In this document: one piece after another, positions 1-8,386 of the stretch
How the letters are laid out: each line of letters opens with the position of its first letter
How positions within the stretch are numbered: the first letter of the stretch is position 1
Source of the DNA: Thiomonas sp.
GTDB taxonomy: Bacteria > Pseudomonadota > Gammaproteobacteria > Burkholderiales > Burkholderiaceae_C
Length of the DNA: 42,591 bases
NCBI GenBank assembly: GCA_027311065.1
Contig: DAICZP010000010.1
Location: 1 to 42,591, forward strand
Direction of reading: 5' to 3'
Made by a program: the position numbers and the translations under genes
Notes under the pieces: generated by a model
What the model was told of the DNA's origin: nothing
What the model saw: only the letters and a program-made list of their open reading frames with translations
The model's database searches: none

Positions 1-1
1 G

Positions 2-1081
2 GCCAACAGCAACCTCGCCATCCTGCAGCTGCTGGCAAAGCAGGGTTGGGGCTTCGACATCGTCTCCGGCGGCGAGCTCGCGCGCGTGCTCGCCGCCGGC
101 GGCGATCCCGCCACCGTCGTGTTCTCGGGTGTTGGCAAGAGCGAGGCGGAGATGGCGGCCGCGCTGCGCGCCGGCGTGCAGTGCTTCAACGTCGAATCCG
201 AGAGCGAGTTGCGCCGTCTCGACCGTGTCGCCGGATCGCTGCGCTGCATCGCTCCCGTCAGCCTGCGCATCAACCCCGATGTCGATGCCCGCACCCACCC
301 TTACATTTCCACGGGACTGCGTCGTAACAAGTTCGGCATTCCGCAAGCGATGGCCCGAAAGGCGTACACCGATTCGGCCCTGATGCCGAACGTGCGCATC
401 AAGGGCATTGCCTGCCACATTGGTTCGCAGATCACCCAGCTCGCGCCCTACCTCGACGCCCTCGAGCGTGTCATCGATCTCGTGCGGGACATCGAGCACC
501 ACGGCGTCAAGCTCGAACACCTGGACCTCGGCGGCGGCCTCGGCATCCGTTACGCTGACGAGACGCCACCTTCTCCCGCCGCACTGGTGCAGGCACTGAC
601 GGCGCGACTCGATGCAGCCGGGCTCGGGCACCGCACGGTTCTGCTCGAACCCGGACGCTCGATCGTCGGCAACGCTGGCGTGCTGCTGACCGAGGTCATG
701 ATTCTCAAGTCCAGCATGGAGCGGCATTTCGCGGTCGTGGACGCGGCCATGAACGACCTCATGCGCCCGGCCCTCTACGAGGCATGGCAGGACATCGCTG
801 CAGTGCGCCCGCGCGATCACGCTCACGCCCAGGTCTACGACGTGGTCGGACCGGTCTGCGAGTCCGGAGACTGGCTCGCCCGCGAACGGCTGCTCGACCT
901 GCGCGAGGGCGATCAGCTCGCCATCCTGTCCGCGGGCGCCTATGGCATGGCGATGTCGTCCAACTACAACACGCGCCCGCGCGCGGCCGAGGTGCTGGTC
1001 GATGGCGACCGCGCGTTCCTGATCCGTGAGCGCGAAACCCTCGAGTCGATGCTCGCTGGAGAGCAACTACTGGTGTACTGA
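2..1081 (+). CDS. lysA: diaminopimelate decarboxylase, 5' truncated by window edge
   Basis: LysA is a PLP enzyme that decarboxylates meso-diaminopimelate to L-lysine, the last step of lysine synthesis, in the cytoplasm. The visible 359 codons open with ANSNLAILQLL, which in the family directly follows the PLP-binding lysine (KANSN); base 1 would be the last base of that Lys codon. About 55-60 N-terminal residues are therefore missing. Visible family motifs in order are SGGELAR, HIGSQI, the phosphate-binding GGGLGIRY, EPGRSIVGNAG, and the active-site segment PVCESGDWLA, which supplies the catalytic Cys of the neighbouring subunit, then GAYGMAMSSNYN near the C-terminus. The gene ends at TGA 1079-1081 and overlaps the 3' end of convergent msrQ by 15 bp. 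The family assignment is certain; only the start is unseen. Confidence 0.97.
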   Translation, partial: ANSNLAILQLLAKQGWGFDIVSGGELARVLAAGGDPATVVFSGVGKSEAEMAAALRAGVQCFNVESESELRRLDRVAGSLRCIAPVSLRINPDVDARTHPYISTGLRRNKFGIPQAMARKAYTDSALMPNVRIKGIACHIGSQITQLAPYLDALERVIDLVRDIEHHGVKLEHLDLGGGLGIRYADETPPSPAALVQALTARLDAAGLGHRTVLLEPGRSIVGNAGVLLTEVMILKSSMERHFAVVDAAMNDLMRPALYEAWQDIAAVRPRDHAHAQVYDVVGPVCESGDWLARERLLDLREGDQLAILSAGAYGMAMSSNYNTRPRAAEVLVDGDRAFLIRERETLESMLAGEQLLVY

Positions 1082-1762
1082 ACCGCGCTGGGGCCCGCCA
1101 GGGCCCGGTCGCACGCCATCCTGGCGCGTGCGCCACGCACGCACCAGTCGCCAAGCCAGCAGCACGGCGAGAATCGCCGCATAGACTTTCGGCTCGGTCG
1201 TGTCGTTTTTCGCCAGACGCCCCCACCATGCGTGGAACACACCGACGACAGCGACGGCATAGACCAGCCGGTGCAGTGCCCGCCAGCGCGCCCCTCCCAG
1301 GCGACGAACCATCGCGTTGGTCGATGTCAGCGCGAGTGGTGTCATCATCAGCAGCGCGGCAATGCCGGCCAGCATGAACGAGTGCCGACCAATATCGCGC
1401 GCCAGGGCATCGAGGCTGAACCCGTCGACCAGCCCGGCAACGCAGGTGAAGTGCATCAGACCGTAGGCGAATGCGAACAAGCCCAGCATGCGACGCAGCC
1501 GCGCCAGCTCGCTCCACCCCGTCAGTTGCCGCATCGGGGTGATCGCCAACGTCAGCAGCAGGAAGCGCAGGGTCCAGCGCCCGGTCTCCCAAAGCAGAAT
1601 CTTCTCCGGATTCGGGCCCAGCTCGACGCCGGCGGCGCGCCACACCAGACTGCCAAGTGGAAGCAGGGCCAGCGCGAATAGCACCGGCTTGGTCCAGCGT
1701 CCGCCCAGCAACAGGCGGCGTGCGCGCAGCGACACGGTCGCTCCATCATGACCCCGGGCCAC
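1067..1762 (-). CDS. msrQ: MsrQ, heme-binding membrane subunit of the MsrPQ methionine sulfoxide reductase
   Basis: MsrQ is an inner-membrane b-type cytochrome of the ferric reductase-like family that passes electrons from the quinone pool or flavin reductase to periplasmic MsrP. The protein (231 aa from GTG) has about six hydrophobic segments and conserved His residues (LMHFTCVAG, GRHSFML, ALHRLVYAV, VFHAWWG) expected as heme ligands. A start at TTG 1768 would put only two bases after the GGGAG Shine-Dalgarno site (1771-1775), whereas GTG at 1762 lies eight bases after it, so I chose GTG. Translation is probably coupled to msrP, whose stop (1765-1767) lies between the SD and this GTG. The 3' end overlaps convergent lysA by 15 bp. 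Confidence 0.93.
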   Translation of the reverse strand: MARGHDGATVSLRARRLLLGGRWTKPVLFALALLPLGSLVWRAAGVELGPNPEKILLWETGRWTLRFLLLTLAITPMRQLTGWSELARLRRMLGLFAFAYGLMHFTCVAGLVDGFSLDALARDIGRHSFMLAGIAALLMMTPLALTSTNAMVRRLGGARWRALHRLVYAVAVVGVFHAWWGRLAKNDTTEPKVYAAILAVLLAWRLVRAWRTRQDGVRPGPGGPQRGSVHQ

Positions 1763-1764
1763 GC

Positions 1765-2742
1765 TCAAAACTCCCGCCGCAGATCCATGCCCCGGTACAA
1801 CTCGGCAACCTGCGCCCCGTAGCCATTGAACAGCTCGGTCTTGCGCCGCGGCGTGAACAACCCGCCGAAGCGCCCTTCACCGATCCGGCGCTCGGTGGCC
1901 TGGCTCCAGTTTTGCGGACTGACAGTCGGGTTGACGTTGGAATAGAACCCGTACCAGCTCGGCACTGACTGCATCCAGGACGTCACCGGCTGCCGCTCCA
2001 CCAGACGGATGCGCACGATGGACTTGCCCCCTTTGAACCCGTACTTCCATGGGATCACCATCCGCAGCGGCGCGCCGTCCTGGTTCGGCAGCACCTCGCC
2101 ATACAAGCCGAACGCCAGCAGCGTGAGTGGGTGCATGGCCTCATCCATCCGCAAACCCTCGTGGTAGGGCCACTGCAACACGGGGTCCGACTGCCCGGGC
2201 ATGCGCGCCGGATCGAGCAAGGTCGTGTATTCGACGAATTTGGCGTTCCCCGTGGGTTCAACCGCTTTCAATAACGACGACAGCGAGTAACCGACCCAGG
2301 GAATCACCATCGACCAACCCTCGACGCATCGATGACGATACACCCGTTCCTGCATCGGCGCCAGGCGCAGCAGCGCATCGATGTCGAAGGTGCGCGGTCG
2401 ATGCACCTCCCCCTCGACGACGACGGTCCAGGGTCGGGTGCGCAGCGTTCCCGCATTTTTTGCCGGATCGCTTTTGTCGGTGCCGAATTCGTAAAAATTG
2501 TTGTAGCTGACGACGTCGTCGTACGGCGTCAGCGGCTCCGTGGTCGACAGTGCCGCGTTGCGGCTGGCGGGCAACGCCGGCAATGTGCCGGCACGCGCGA
2601 CGCCAGCGCGCGCTTCCGGAGCCGCGACCCCGAGAGCCCCGAGGCCCGCCGCCTTCAGCAGTTGCCGACGCTCGCGCCACACTTCCTGCGGCGTGATTTC
2701 GGATGGAATGGGGTGCGAAAACCCCCGCTGACGATCACGCAT
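1765..2742 (-). CDS. msrP: MsrP, periplasmic molybdopterin methionine sulfoxide reductase catalytic subunit
   Basis: MsrP repairs oxidised methionines in periplasmic proteins, using a molybdenum cofactor and electrons from MsrQ. The product of 325 aa carries a twin-arginine signal (RRQLLK at about residues 25-30 followed by [10 protein letters not shown]), so it is exported folded by Tat. Family signatures are SYNNFYEFG near residue 79, [10 protein letters not shown] with the Mo-ligating Cys at about 139, and [14 protein letters not shown]. The start at 2742 is preferred over the in-frame ATG at 2775 because AGGAG (2751-2755) sits eight bases upstream. It forms an operon with msrQ. In many proteobacteria msrPQ is induced by periplasmic oxidative (HOCl) stress; no operator for that is evident here. 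Confidence 0.95.
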   Translation of the reverse strand: MRDRQRGFSHPIPSEITPQEVWRERRQLLKAAGLGALGVAAPEARAGVARAGTLPALPASRNAALSTTEPLTPYDDVVSYNNFYEFGTDKSDPAKNAGTLRTRPWTVVVEGEVHRPRTFDIDALLRLAPMQERVYRHRCVEGWSMVIPWVGYSLSSLLKAVEPTGNAKFVEYTTLLDPARMPGQSDPVLQWPYHEGLRMDEAMHPLTLLAFGLYGEVLPNQDGAPLRMVIPWKYGFKGGKSIVRIRLVERQPVTSWMQSVPSWYGFYSNVNPTVSPQNWSQATERRIGEGRFGGLFTPRRKTELFNGYGAQVAELYRGMDLRREF

Positions 2743-2865
2743 GGCCGAATCTCCTGGTTGGTCCTGCCGGGACATCGCCCCGACGCTCGGATATCGATAA
2801 GTCGGGGATCAGGCGAAAACCTTACACTCGAAGCTCAAACCATGTAGATAGTGCAGCTAATCCAT

Positions 2866-2890
2866 GAAATCCATGTGAGCCTTGGATTTC
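2866..2890 (-). terminator. possible hairpin downstream of the Kelch lipoprotein gene
   Basis: A perfect 8-bp inverted repeat, GAAATCCA / TGGATTTC, with a 9-nt loop lies 18 bp beyond the stop codon of the Kelch-like gene. There is no T-tract on the minus strand, so it is at best a weak or factor-assisted terminator separating that gene from msrP. The rest of 2743-2907 shows no other structure that I can support. Confidence 0.3.
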
Positions 2891-2907
2891 TGAAACAAAG
2901 ACAGCGA

Positions 2908-4281
2908 TTAGGGCTTATAAGTCCAAAGATCGTTCAAGCTGCCGGTGTTGCCATTGACGTCCCGGCCACTGCCACCGAAGAACCAGAACGCCCCACTGGG
3001 GTCAGTCCAGCCGCAGGCCCCGTTGCGCGCTCCCGGGATGTTGCCGCTGGCCGTACCGGTGGCGGCGTAGACGCCGTTGGCATCGACCGTGGTCGACCCG
3101 CTCACCAAGGTCCATTGTCCGGTGGCGGTGGCGTAGCGCCAGGTGTCGTTGAGATAGCCGGCAGTGGCGCTGTTATCCAATCCATAACCGCCGAACAACC
3201 AGAGGTTGCCGCTGCTGTCGGCCCACGCCACGGCGTAGGCGCGCGCGCCCGGCACATCGGTGATCGCACCGGTGTCGCTCGCATGGCCGAGGATACTGGA
3301 GGCTCCAGCCATCCAGGTCCAGCTTGCCGACTGCGGCGCATAGCGCCAAAGGTCATTGAGTTGGCCGAACGCGCCGCTGGCGTCCATGCCATAGCCACCG
3401 AACACCCAGACGTTGCCTGCGGCGTCCGTCCACGCGGCAGCGCCATAGCGCGCGCCCGGCGCGTTGCTGGACGCTGTCACGCCCACCGTCCCGTACACCC
3501 CCGCGGCACCTGCGGCGCCGGAGCCAGTCACCCAGGTCCACTGACTGCTCGTCGGATCGAAGCGCCACACATCGGCCAGGGCTCCCTGATGGCCGGCGAG
3601 GTCGGCGCCATTGCCACCCATGACCCAGGCGCGTCCGGCAGCATCCAACCAGGCCACGGCGCTGGAGCGCGCGCCCGGCCAATTGGTGGCCAGCTGTGTC
3701 CCCTGCGTCGTGGCCACGCCGGCGGTACCCGCCAGCGAATGCCCGCCAACCTGGGTCCAGGTGCCTCCCACCGGATCGTACTTCCAGAGATCGGCCAGCG
3801 GGCCCACCGTGCCTTGTGCGTCGACACCGTAGCCGCCAAACATCCACAACCCGCCCGACGCATCGCGCCAGGTCGCGGCGCCTTCGCGAGCACCCGGCGC
3901 GGTCGCCGAAGCACGAACACCGGCGGTGGAGGCGCCGGCGACGAACGTCCATTGCCGCGACGTGGCGCCGAACATCCACAGATCGCCAAGCAAGCCCCTG
4001 GTACCGCCAGCGTCAAGGCCACTGCCTCCGTAGAGCCAAAGATTGCCTTGGGCGTCGCTCCAGCATGCCGCCTGCTGGCGCGCACCAGGAATGGTGGCAG
4101 AGGTCGAAGTACCCACGGCGCCGTAGACACCGGTGCCGTTGATGGTCTGCAGCCCGGCGATATAGGACCAGATGTTGCCCACGGTCTGGCCAGCCGATGT
4201 GCTTCCGCCGCCACCGCACGCCGAGAGCGCCGCGGGCAGGGTTGCAAGCATCAACATGAGGCGGCGACGGGTGATGACCAT
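2908..4281 (-). CDS. Kelch-like six-bladed beta-propeller lipoprotein
   Basis: A 457-aa predicted lipoprotein. The signal MVITRRRLML... ends in the lipobox LSAC (Cys at about residue 22) followed by GGGG. The mature part has six tandem repeats of about 70 residues, each starting GAR..A..W.D..G..W.FGG.G.D and ending G.L.DLW.Y..., spaced by W(T/V) strands; this is the galactose-oxidase/Kelch motif. The N-terminal strand GNIWSYIAG resembles the last strand of a repeat, so the ring is probably closed by a Velcro strand. The ATG at 4281 has AGGAA seven bases upstream; the longer frame from 4356 lacks a signal sequence at its start. It lies between ccsB and msrP on the same strand. No catalytic residues are evident; a binding or surface role is inference. 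Confidence 0.85.
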   Translation of the reverse strand: MVITRRRLMLMLATLPAALSACGGGGSTSAGQTVGNIWSYIAGLQTINGTGVYGAVGTSTSATIPGARQQAACWSDAQGNLWLYGGSGLDAGGTRGLLGDLWMFGATSRQWTFVAGASTAGVRASATAPGAREGAATWRDASGGLWMFGGYGVDAQGTVGPLADLWKYDPVGGTWTQVGGHSLAGTAGVATTQGTQLATNWPGARSSAVAWLDAAGRAWVMGGNGADLAGHQGALADVWRFDPTSSQWTWVTGSGAAGAAGVYGTVGVTASSNAPGARYGAAAWTDAAGNVWVFGGYGMDASGAFGQLNDLWRYAPQSASWTWMAGASSILGHASDTGAITDVPGARAYAVAWADSSGNLWLFGGYGLDNSATAGYLNDTWRYATATGQWTLVSGSTTVDANGVYAATGTASGNIPGARNGACGWTDPSGAFWFFGGSGRDVNGNTGSLNDLWTYKP

Positions 4282-4378
4282 GGGAGCGTTTCCTGGAAAT
4301 GGATGAGGGGCCGATCCGTGGCCCCCGTTGATTGCTTGATTCTTGCTCACCGGCACCCGGCAAGCGCGCGCCTCGTGC

Positions 4379-5779
4379 TCAGAGCTTTCCGTACGAGTGC
4401 AGACCGGAGAGGAACATGTTCACGCCGAGGAAGGCGAAGGTGGTCACCAGCAGACCAGTGAGCGCCCACCAAGCCGCCACCTGGCCGCGCAGCCCCTTGA
4501 GCAAACGCATGTGCAGCCAGGCCGCATAGTTCAGCCACACGATCAAGGCCCAGGTTTCCTTCGGGTCCCAGCTCCAGTAACCGCCCCACGCCTCGGCCGC
4601 CCACAAACCGCCAAGGATCGTGGCGATGGTGAAGAATGTGAAACCGATGGCGATCGACTTGTACATCACGTCGTCCATCGTTTCAAGCGGCGGCAGGTGC
4701 GCGCCGATGCGCTTGCGCGCACTCAGAATTCCAGCCACCGCGAGCGCAGAGATGCCGGCGAACACGCCCCAGTACTCCGAAATCCCGCCCTGGCGGAACA
4801 CCAGCGGCTCGAAAAACATCACGAAGCCAAGCAACCAGATCGGCGCCAGCTTCCACAGCGAGGTTTCGTGAGCGTTGGACTTCACCAGGTAGGCAAAACC
4901 GACCATCGCGGCGATCGCAAAACTGCCGTATCCGATGAAATTCGCCGGCACGTGCAGCTTCATCCACCAACTCTGCAGCGCCGGAACCAGTGGCTGGATC
5001 GCATAGGCGCCCTGCACCATGCTGTACCACAGCAAAAAGCCCACCGCTGCACTCACCACGAGCATGGCAAAGGCACCCATGCTGCGGGTGCGATATTTCT
5101 GTTCGAGATAAAGGTAAAGCGTCGTTGTCAGCCACGAGAACAGCACGAACACTTCATACAGGTTCGACAGTGGGATGTGCCCGACATCGGCGGCAACGAG
5201 ATAACCCTCGTACCAGCGCATCATCGTGCCGACCAGCGCCATGGTGACGCCGATCCACGCCAGGCGGGAAGCGAACAGCTGGGCGAAATTCGATTGCCAG
5301 CCCCGGGCGTCGCGATCCTGCGCCCCCGCGGTTGCCGTAAACATCCCGACCCAGTACGACGCGGTACTGAGAAAGAACAAGAAGGCCATCCACATGATGG
5401 CGGTCTGGCTCGAAAGGAAGTACTTGAGGAAGAAGTCCTGATCGCCGCGGGCGAGCACCGGCGCACCCGCTGGACCTTGATAAAGCCAGATGCCGAACAA
5501 TGACAGAACACCCACTGCCAGCGCCAGATTCTTGATGGCCGACCAGCCCCAACCCAGCAGCAGCAATGCCGTCGTGGCGCCGAGGAAGATCAGCTGGACG
5601 TAATAGCCCATGTTCTGCCCGTCATTGCGCAGCACATAGGCATCACCGACCAGCACCACGGCCAGAAAAAGCCAGTCGTAGAGCGAGCGGCGGCGCAGAT
5701 ACCCGCCCAGACCACCACCCACAGAGCGGCGTTCGCTCGCCAGCAACGGGGACGGGACATGCTTGTCTGTCAATTCCAT
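4379..5779 (-). CDS. ccsB: cytochrome c maturation protein CcsB/ResC (heme handling protein)
   Basis: System II cytochrome c synthetase subunit that, with ResB, brings heme to the periplasm and attaches it to CXXCH apocytochromes. The product has 466 aa and many membrane helices. The tryptophan-rich heme-handling signature WGGYWSWDPKETW lies near residues 398-410 of the C-terminal region, flanked by candidate heme-ligand histidines in MKLHVPANFIGYG and WLHMRLL. The start at 5779 is set by a strong GGAGGT (5786-5791) six bases upstream; an ATG further upstream lies inside resB and is unlikely. It starts 13 bp after the resB stop, so both are surely one transcript. The family is certain; the name ccsB, ccsA or resC varies between annotations. 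Confidence 0.95.
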   Translation of the reverse strand: MELTDKHVPSPLLASERRSVGGGLGGYLRRRSLYDWLFLAVVLVGDAYVLRNDGQNMGYYVQLIFLGATTALLLLGWGWSAIKNLALAVGVLSLFGIWLYQGPAGAPVLARGDQDFFLKYFLSSQTAIMWMAFLFFLSTASYWVGMFTATAGAQDRDARGWQSNFAQLFASRLAWIGVTMALVGTMMRWYEGYLVAADVGHIPLSNLYEVFVLFSWLTTTLYLYLEQKYRTRSMGAFAMLVVSAAVGFLLWYSMVQGAYAIQPLVPALQSWWMKLHVPANFIGYGSFAIAAMVGFAYLVKSNAHETSLWKLAPIWLLGFVMFFEPLVFRQGGISEYWGVFAGISALAVAGILSARKRIGAHLPPLETMDDVMYKSIAIGFTFFTIATILGGLWAAEAWGGYWSWDPKETWALIVWLNYAAWLHMRLLKGLRGQVAAWWALTGLLVTTFAFLGVNMFLSGLHSYGKL

Positions 5780-5792
5780 CGTGAAACCTCCA

Positions 5793-7931
5793 TCACTCTT
5801 GGTTCGCCACTGGCGGAGCGCCCAACGCGGCATCGCGCATGGCGTGGAACTCGCGCTCGAAATCGAGCGTGCGGCGGTTCGAACTCATGGCCATCAAGAC
5901 CTTGCTGGCCGTGCCGCCGTCATCACGGACCAGGAACCATGCACGGCGCTCGCGAATGTAAAGCATCGCGAACACCCCCAGGATCAGCAGCAGGGCACCG
6001 AAGTAGACCACCATCTTGCCCGGCGCGCGTGCGACCTGGAACACGCTTGCCTGCACCTGTTTGAAATCAACCATCTGCAGATACAGCGGCGCGGGGTAGA
6101 ACACTGCGTCGGACAGCGCCACCACGGCCGCGTTGAAGAACTTGTCGTCGGCACCTGATTCCACGGGAGGTGGCAGTCCTTCACGCTTGCGCGCCACCTC
6201 CCAGAGCTGCCACAAGGTGCCATTGAGCACGCGCACGAACACGTCGGACGCTTTGGACTGCTCGGCCTTGGGGACATTGCGCTCGATGAATTCGCCGAGC
6301 GCCGCGAGCCCTCCAGGAGACTTGAGCAGGGGCATACCGGTCTTGTCATCGCGGGGAATGTCACCCGCGAACAGATCGAGCGTGCGCCCCGCGGTCACCT
6401 GCAGCTGACGCACGAGTTGCGGCGCGGCGTTGGGGGGTAGGGATGCCTTCACATAGGCGTCCACCGCCTGGGCACGCGCCGATGGATCGGCAAGCGTCGC
6501 GCGCAACGCCATCCAGCCATCCACCTTGCCACTCGCGTCAGCCGGGATGCGCAGGTAACGGTAGGCGCCACCGTTTTCACTGCGCTCACCGGCAATGAAC
6601 ATGTCCAGGCCATCGAGCCTGATCGGCAACATGTAATTGAAATACTCGGTGGCCTGGCCTGCCGCGTCGCGCAGCTTGTAGATCACGGCAGGGCCGACAT
6701 TGGTCGGCTTGTCGCTGGCGTCCTGGTCCACCGCGGCACCAAGGTGGGTATCGAATGACTGCATGAACCCCGGCTTGGCTGTTGCGGTCTTTGCCAGGTT
6801 TTCGACGTTCATCAGCCTGAATCCGGTGATCTCCAGCCGCAGGGACTGTGCACCGTTGGTCAACTGGCGCGAACTCCCGACATCACCTCGCAGAGCGAAG
6901 CCCTTGTCTCCAGCTCCACGCATCGGCCAGGCAACGAACTGCAGGTGGGATCCGCCGTCATCGAATCCCGACTGGAAAATCGTCACGCCATCGACCTTGA
7001 TCGGTGCATTGACCTTGATCAACGCCGGAAAACTGCGTCCGGTCTTCGCATCCGTGATGACCACGTCGCTGGCGAACAGGCGTGGCATCCCGGTTGAGTA
7101 GAAGCCGACGTGAAACTTGCGCAGCGCAATGGTGAACGGCAGCGGTTGCAGCAGCGACCCGTCGCCCAGGCTCAGCACGGCAACGTTCGAACTCCCACCT
7201 TCAGGAATCTGCAAATTGCCCCGAAAACTCGGGTTGTTCGGCGACAGGACGTTCTGCGGCGGCACGTCGGCGATCTGCAAATTGGTCAGCAGCGGCGTTT
7301 TGCCCGTCAGAAGCATCTGCAGACGGATCATCATGTCGCCGTCGAGCAGCCCGCCAATGCAGATCAGGACGAACGCACTGTGCGCGAAAATATAGCCAAT
7401 GCGGCCTAAACCGCCTTTCTTGGCTGCCAGCAACACCCCCCCCTCCGAATCCCGTGTCTGCACCGCGTATCCGCGCGCCGCCAGCAACACGCGGATGTGC
7501 GAGGCCGCGGCATCGGGCGCGACCGGCAAGACCGCTTCGGCCTTGTCGTGAAACGCGCGCAGGCCCTGCTCGCGCAGATGCAACTTGAAGCTGCGGATGT
7601 CAGAGAGTATCTTGGGCGTATTGCGGACGACGCATAGACTGGTGGAGACGACCAATACAGCCAGGATGGCCAGGAACCACCAGGCGCTGTACACGTTGTA
7701 GAGCGAGAAACGCCGGAACACCAGCCCCCAGAACGGGCCGAACTGGTCAATGTAATTGTTCAGCGGCTCACCCTGCTGCAACACCGTGCCGATCACGCTG
7801 GCAATCGCCACCACGACGAGCAAGGAGATGGCGAACCGCATCGACGACAGCAGTTCCACCGTGCTACGCCAGGGCCCCCAGCCGCGTCGCAGTTGGAGCC
7901 CGGAGGTGCTGAGGTCGTTGATCGAAGACAT
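5793..7931 (-). CDS. resB: cytochrome c biogenesis protein ResB
   Basis: ResB is the second System II synthetase subunit, a membrane protein with a large periplasmic domain that binds apocytochrome c. This 712-aa product has hydrophobic segments near the N-terminus (FAISLLVVVAIASVIG; WWFLAILAVLVVS), one after the KKGG... loop (IFAHSAFVLICIGGLLDG) and one near the C-terminus (MVVYFGALLLILGVFAMLY), with the long periplasmic region between the last two; LNNYIDQFGPFWG is typical of the family. ATG 7931 (MSSINDLSTSGL) is chosen because the extra N-terminal residues of the longer frame look non-coding (Arg/Pro rich); the SD is weak. It is first in a resB-ccsB operon. In related bacteria a cytochrome c gene usually precedes it; here only a possible remnant is visible. 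Confidence 0.94.
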   Translation of the reverse strand: MSSINDLSTSGLQLRRGWGPWRSTVELLSSMRFAISLLVVVAIASVIGTVLQQGEPLNNYIDQFGPFWGLVFRRFSLYNVYSAWWFLAILAVLVVSTSLCVVRNTPKILSDIRSFKLHLREQGLRAFHDKAEAVLPVAPDAAASHIRVLLAARGYAVQTRDSEGGVLLAAKKGGLGRIGYIFAHSAFVLICIGGLLDGDMMIRLQMLLTGKTPLLTNLQIADVPPQNVLSPNNPSFRGNLQIPEGGSSNVAVLSLGDGSLLQPLPFTIALRKFHVGFYSTGMPRLFASDVVITDAKTGRSFPALIKVNAPIKVDGVTIFQSGFDDGGSHLQFVAWPMRGAGDKGFALRGDVGSSRQLTNGAQSLRLEITGFRLMNVENLAKTATAKPGFMQSFDTHLGAAVDQDASDKPTNVGPAVIYKLRDAAGQATEYFNYMLPIRLDGLDMFIAGERSENGGAYRYLRIPADASGKVDGWMALRATLADPSARAQAVDAYVKASLPPNAAPQLVRQLQVTAGRTLDLFAGDIPRDDKTGMPLLKSPGGLAALGEFIERNVPKAEQSKASDVFVRVLNGTLWQLWEVARKREGLPPPVESGADDKFFNAAVVALSDAVFYPAPLYLQMVDFKQVQASVFQVARAPGKMVVYFGALLLILGVFAMLYIRERRAWFLVRDDGGTASKVLMAMSSNRRTLDFEREFHAMRDAALGAPPVANQE

Positions 7932-8078
7932 GGAGACGGATCGGTGCCGGTTTCGGGTGGGTATTCGCGACGGCGCGATGTGCCGCGTACGGCGACCCTG
8001 CGCCGGACGCTTTATACGGGCGCGGGTATCTGAAAGGGCTGTGCCATCGTACGCCGGGCTTTCTCCTTGCAGCGCATC

Positions 8079-8087
8079 AATATAGCA
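8079..8087 (-). promoter_or_regulatory. possible extended -10 promoter element of resB-ccsB
   Basis: On the minus strand the sequence TTTGCTATATT matches the extended -10 form TGnTATAAT at five of six core positions. No convincing -35 hexamer is present, as is common for extended -10 promoters. The implied leader to the resB start would be about 140 nt. Confidence 0.35.
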
Positions 8088-8157
8088 AATCCCATGTGTG
8101 AAAGACGGGTTTTTCGGTAACACATGCGCAGGAATGCAACCGCCGCCGCGCTTGCCA

Positions 8158-8211
8158 TCAACGCAGGCCAGCGGCGAATTCCGACACGTCGCCGATCTGC
8201 CGATCGCTCAG
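8158..8211 (-). pseudogene. possible remnant of a c-type cytochrome gene (C-terminal end only)
   Basis: On the minus strand, the codons leading to the TGA at 8158-8160 translate as RLSDRQIGDVSEFAAGLR. This closely resembles the C-terminal helix of cytochrome c4/c5-type proteins (LSDxxIxxVAxYIxxLR). The frame upstream of it does not look like a cytochrome: no CXXCH is seen in the flanking sequence and the composition is unstructured. In several betaproteobacteria a cytochrome c gene sits between engB and resB in the same orientation as resB, which is exactly this position. The reading as a deletion scar is inference; an 18-residue match can arise by chance. Confidence 0.33.
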
Positions 8212-8352
8212 GCGGCTCGTGCGCCCATGCCGGGCGTCACCGCCAGCCGCAATTCCAGCGGAAGCTGCAAACGGCACCCATGGAAAACCTTGAATGCGCG
8301 GGAAATGCCATGGACCACAGCGAACGGGGGATAACATGCCGCATACTAACGC

Positions 8353-8360
8353 TATATAAG
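8353..8360 (+). promoter_or_regulatory. possible -10 box for engB
   Basis: TATATAAG lies 27 bp upstream of the chosen engB start. If it is used, transcription begins near 8366, which excludes the in-frame ATGs at 8363 and 8366 and supports the ATG at 8387. No clear -35 hexamer is visible. Confidence 0.35.
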
Positions 8361-8386
8361 CCATGATGAATACAGGGAATTCCAGC

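Larger units (their letters stand above)
7932..8386. other. intergenic region between divergent resB and engB
   Basis: 455 bp without an intact gene. It holds a possible extended -10 element for resB on the minus strand (TGC-TATATT, plus coordinates 8079-8087), a short stretch on the minus strand that reads like the C-terminus of a c-type cytochrome (8158-8211), and a TATATAAG box (8353-8360) likely serving engB. Other short frames here have no SD sites and biased composition, and I do not support them. Confidence 0.6.

Noticed and set aside
2851..4461. A 536-codon open frame on the plus strand opposite the Kelch gene
   Set aside because: It mirrors the repetitive Kelch sequence, has no SD, and its product is Gly/Arg/Ala-rich without any family feature; the minus-strand gene has a signal peptide and clear repeats.
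8124..8366. An 80-codon plus-strand frame between resB and engB
   Set aside because: No SD, Arg/Gln-rich composition, and it overlaps the engB promoter; no similarity recognised.
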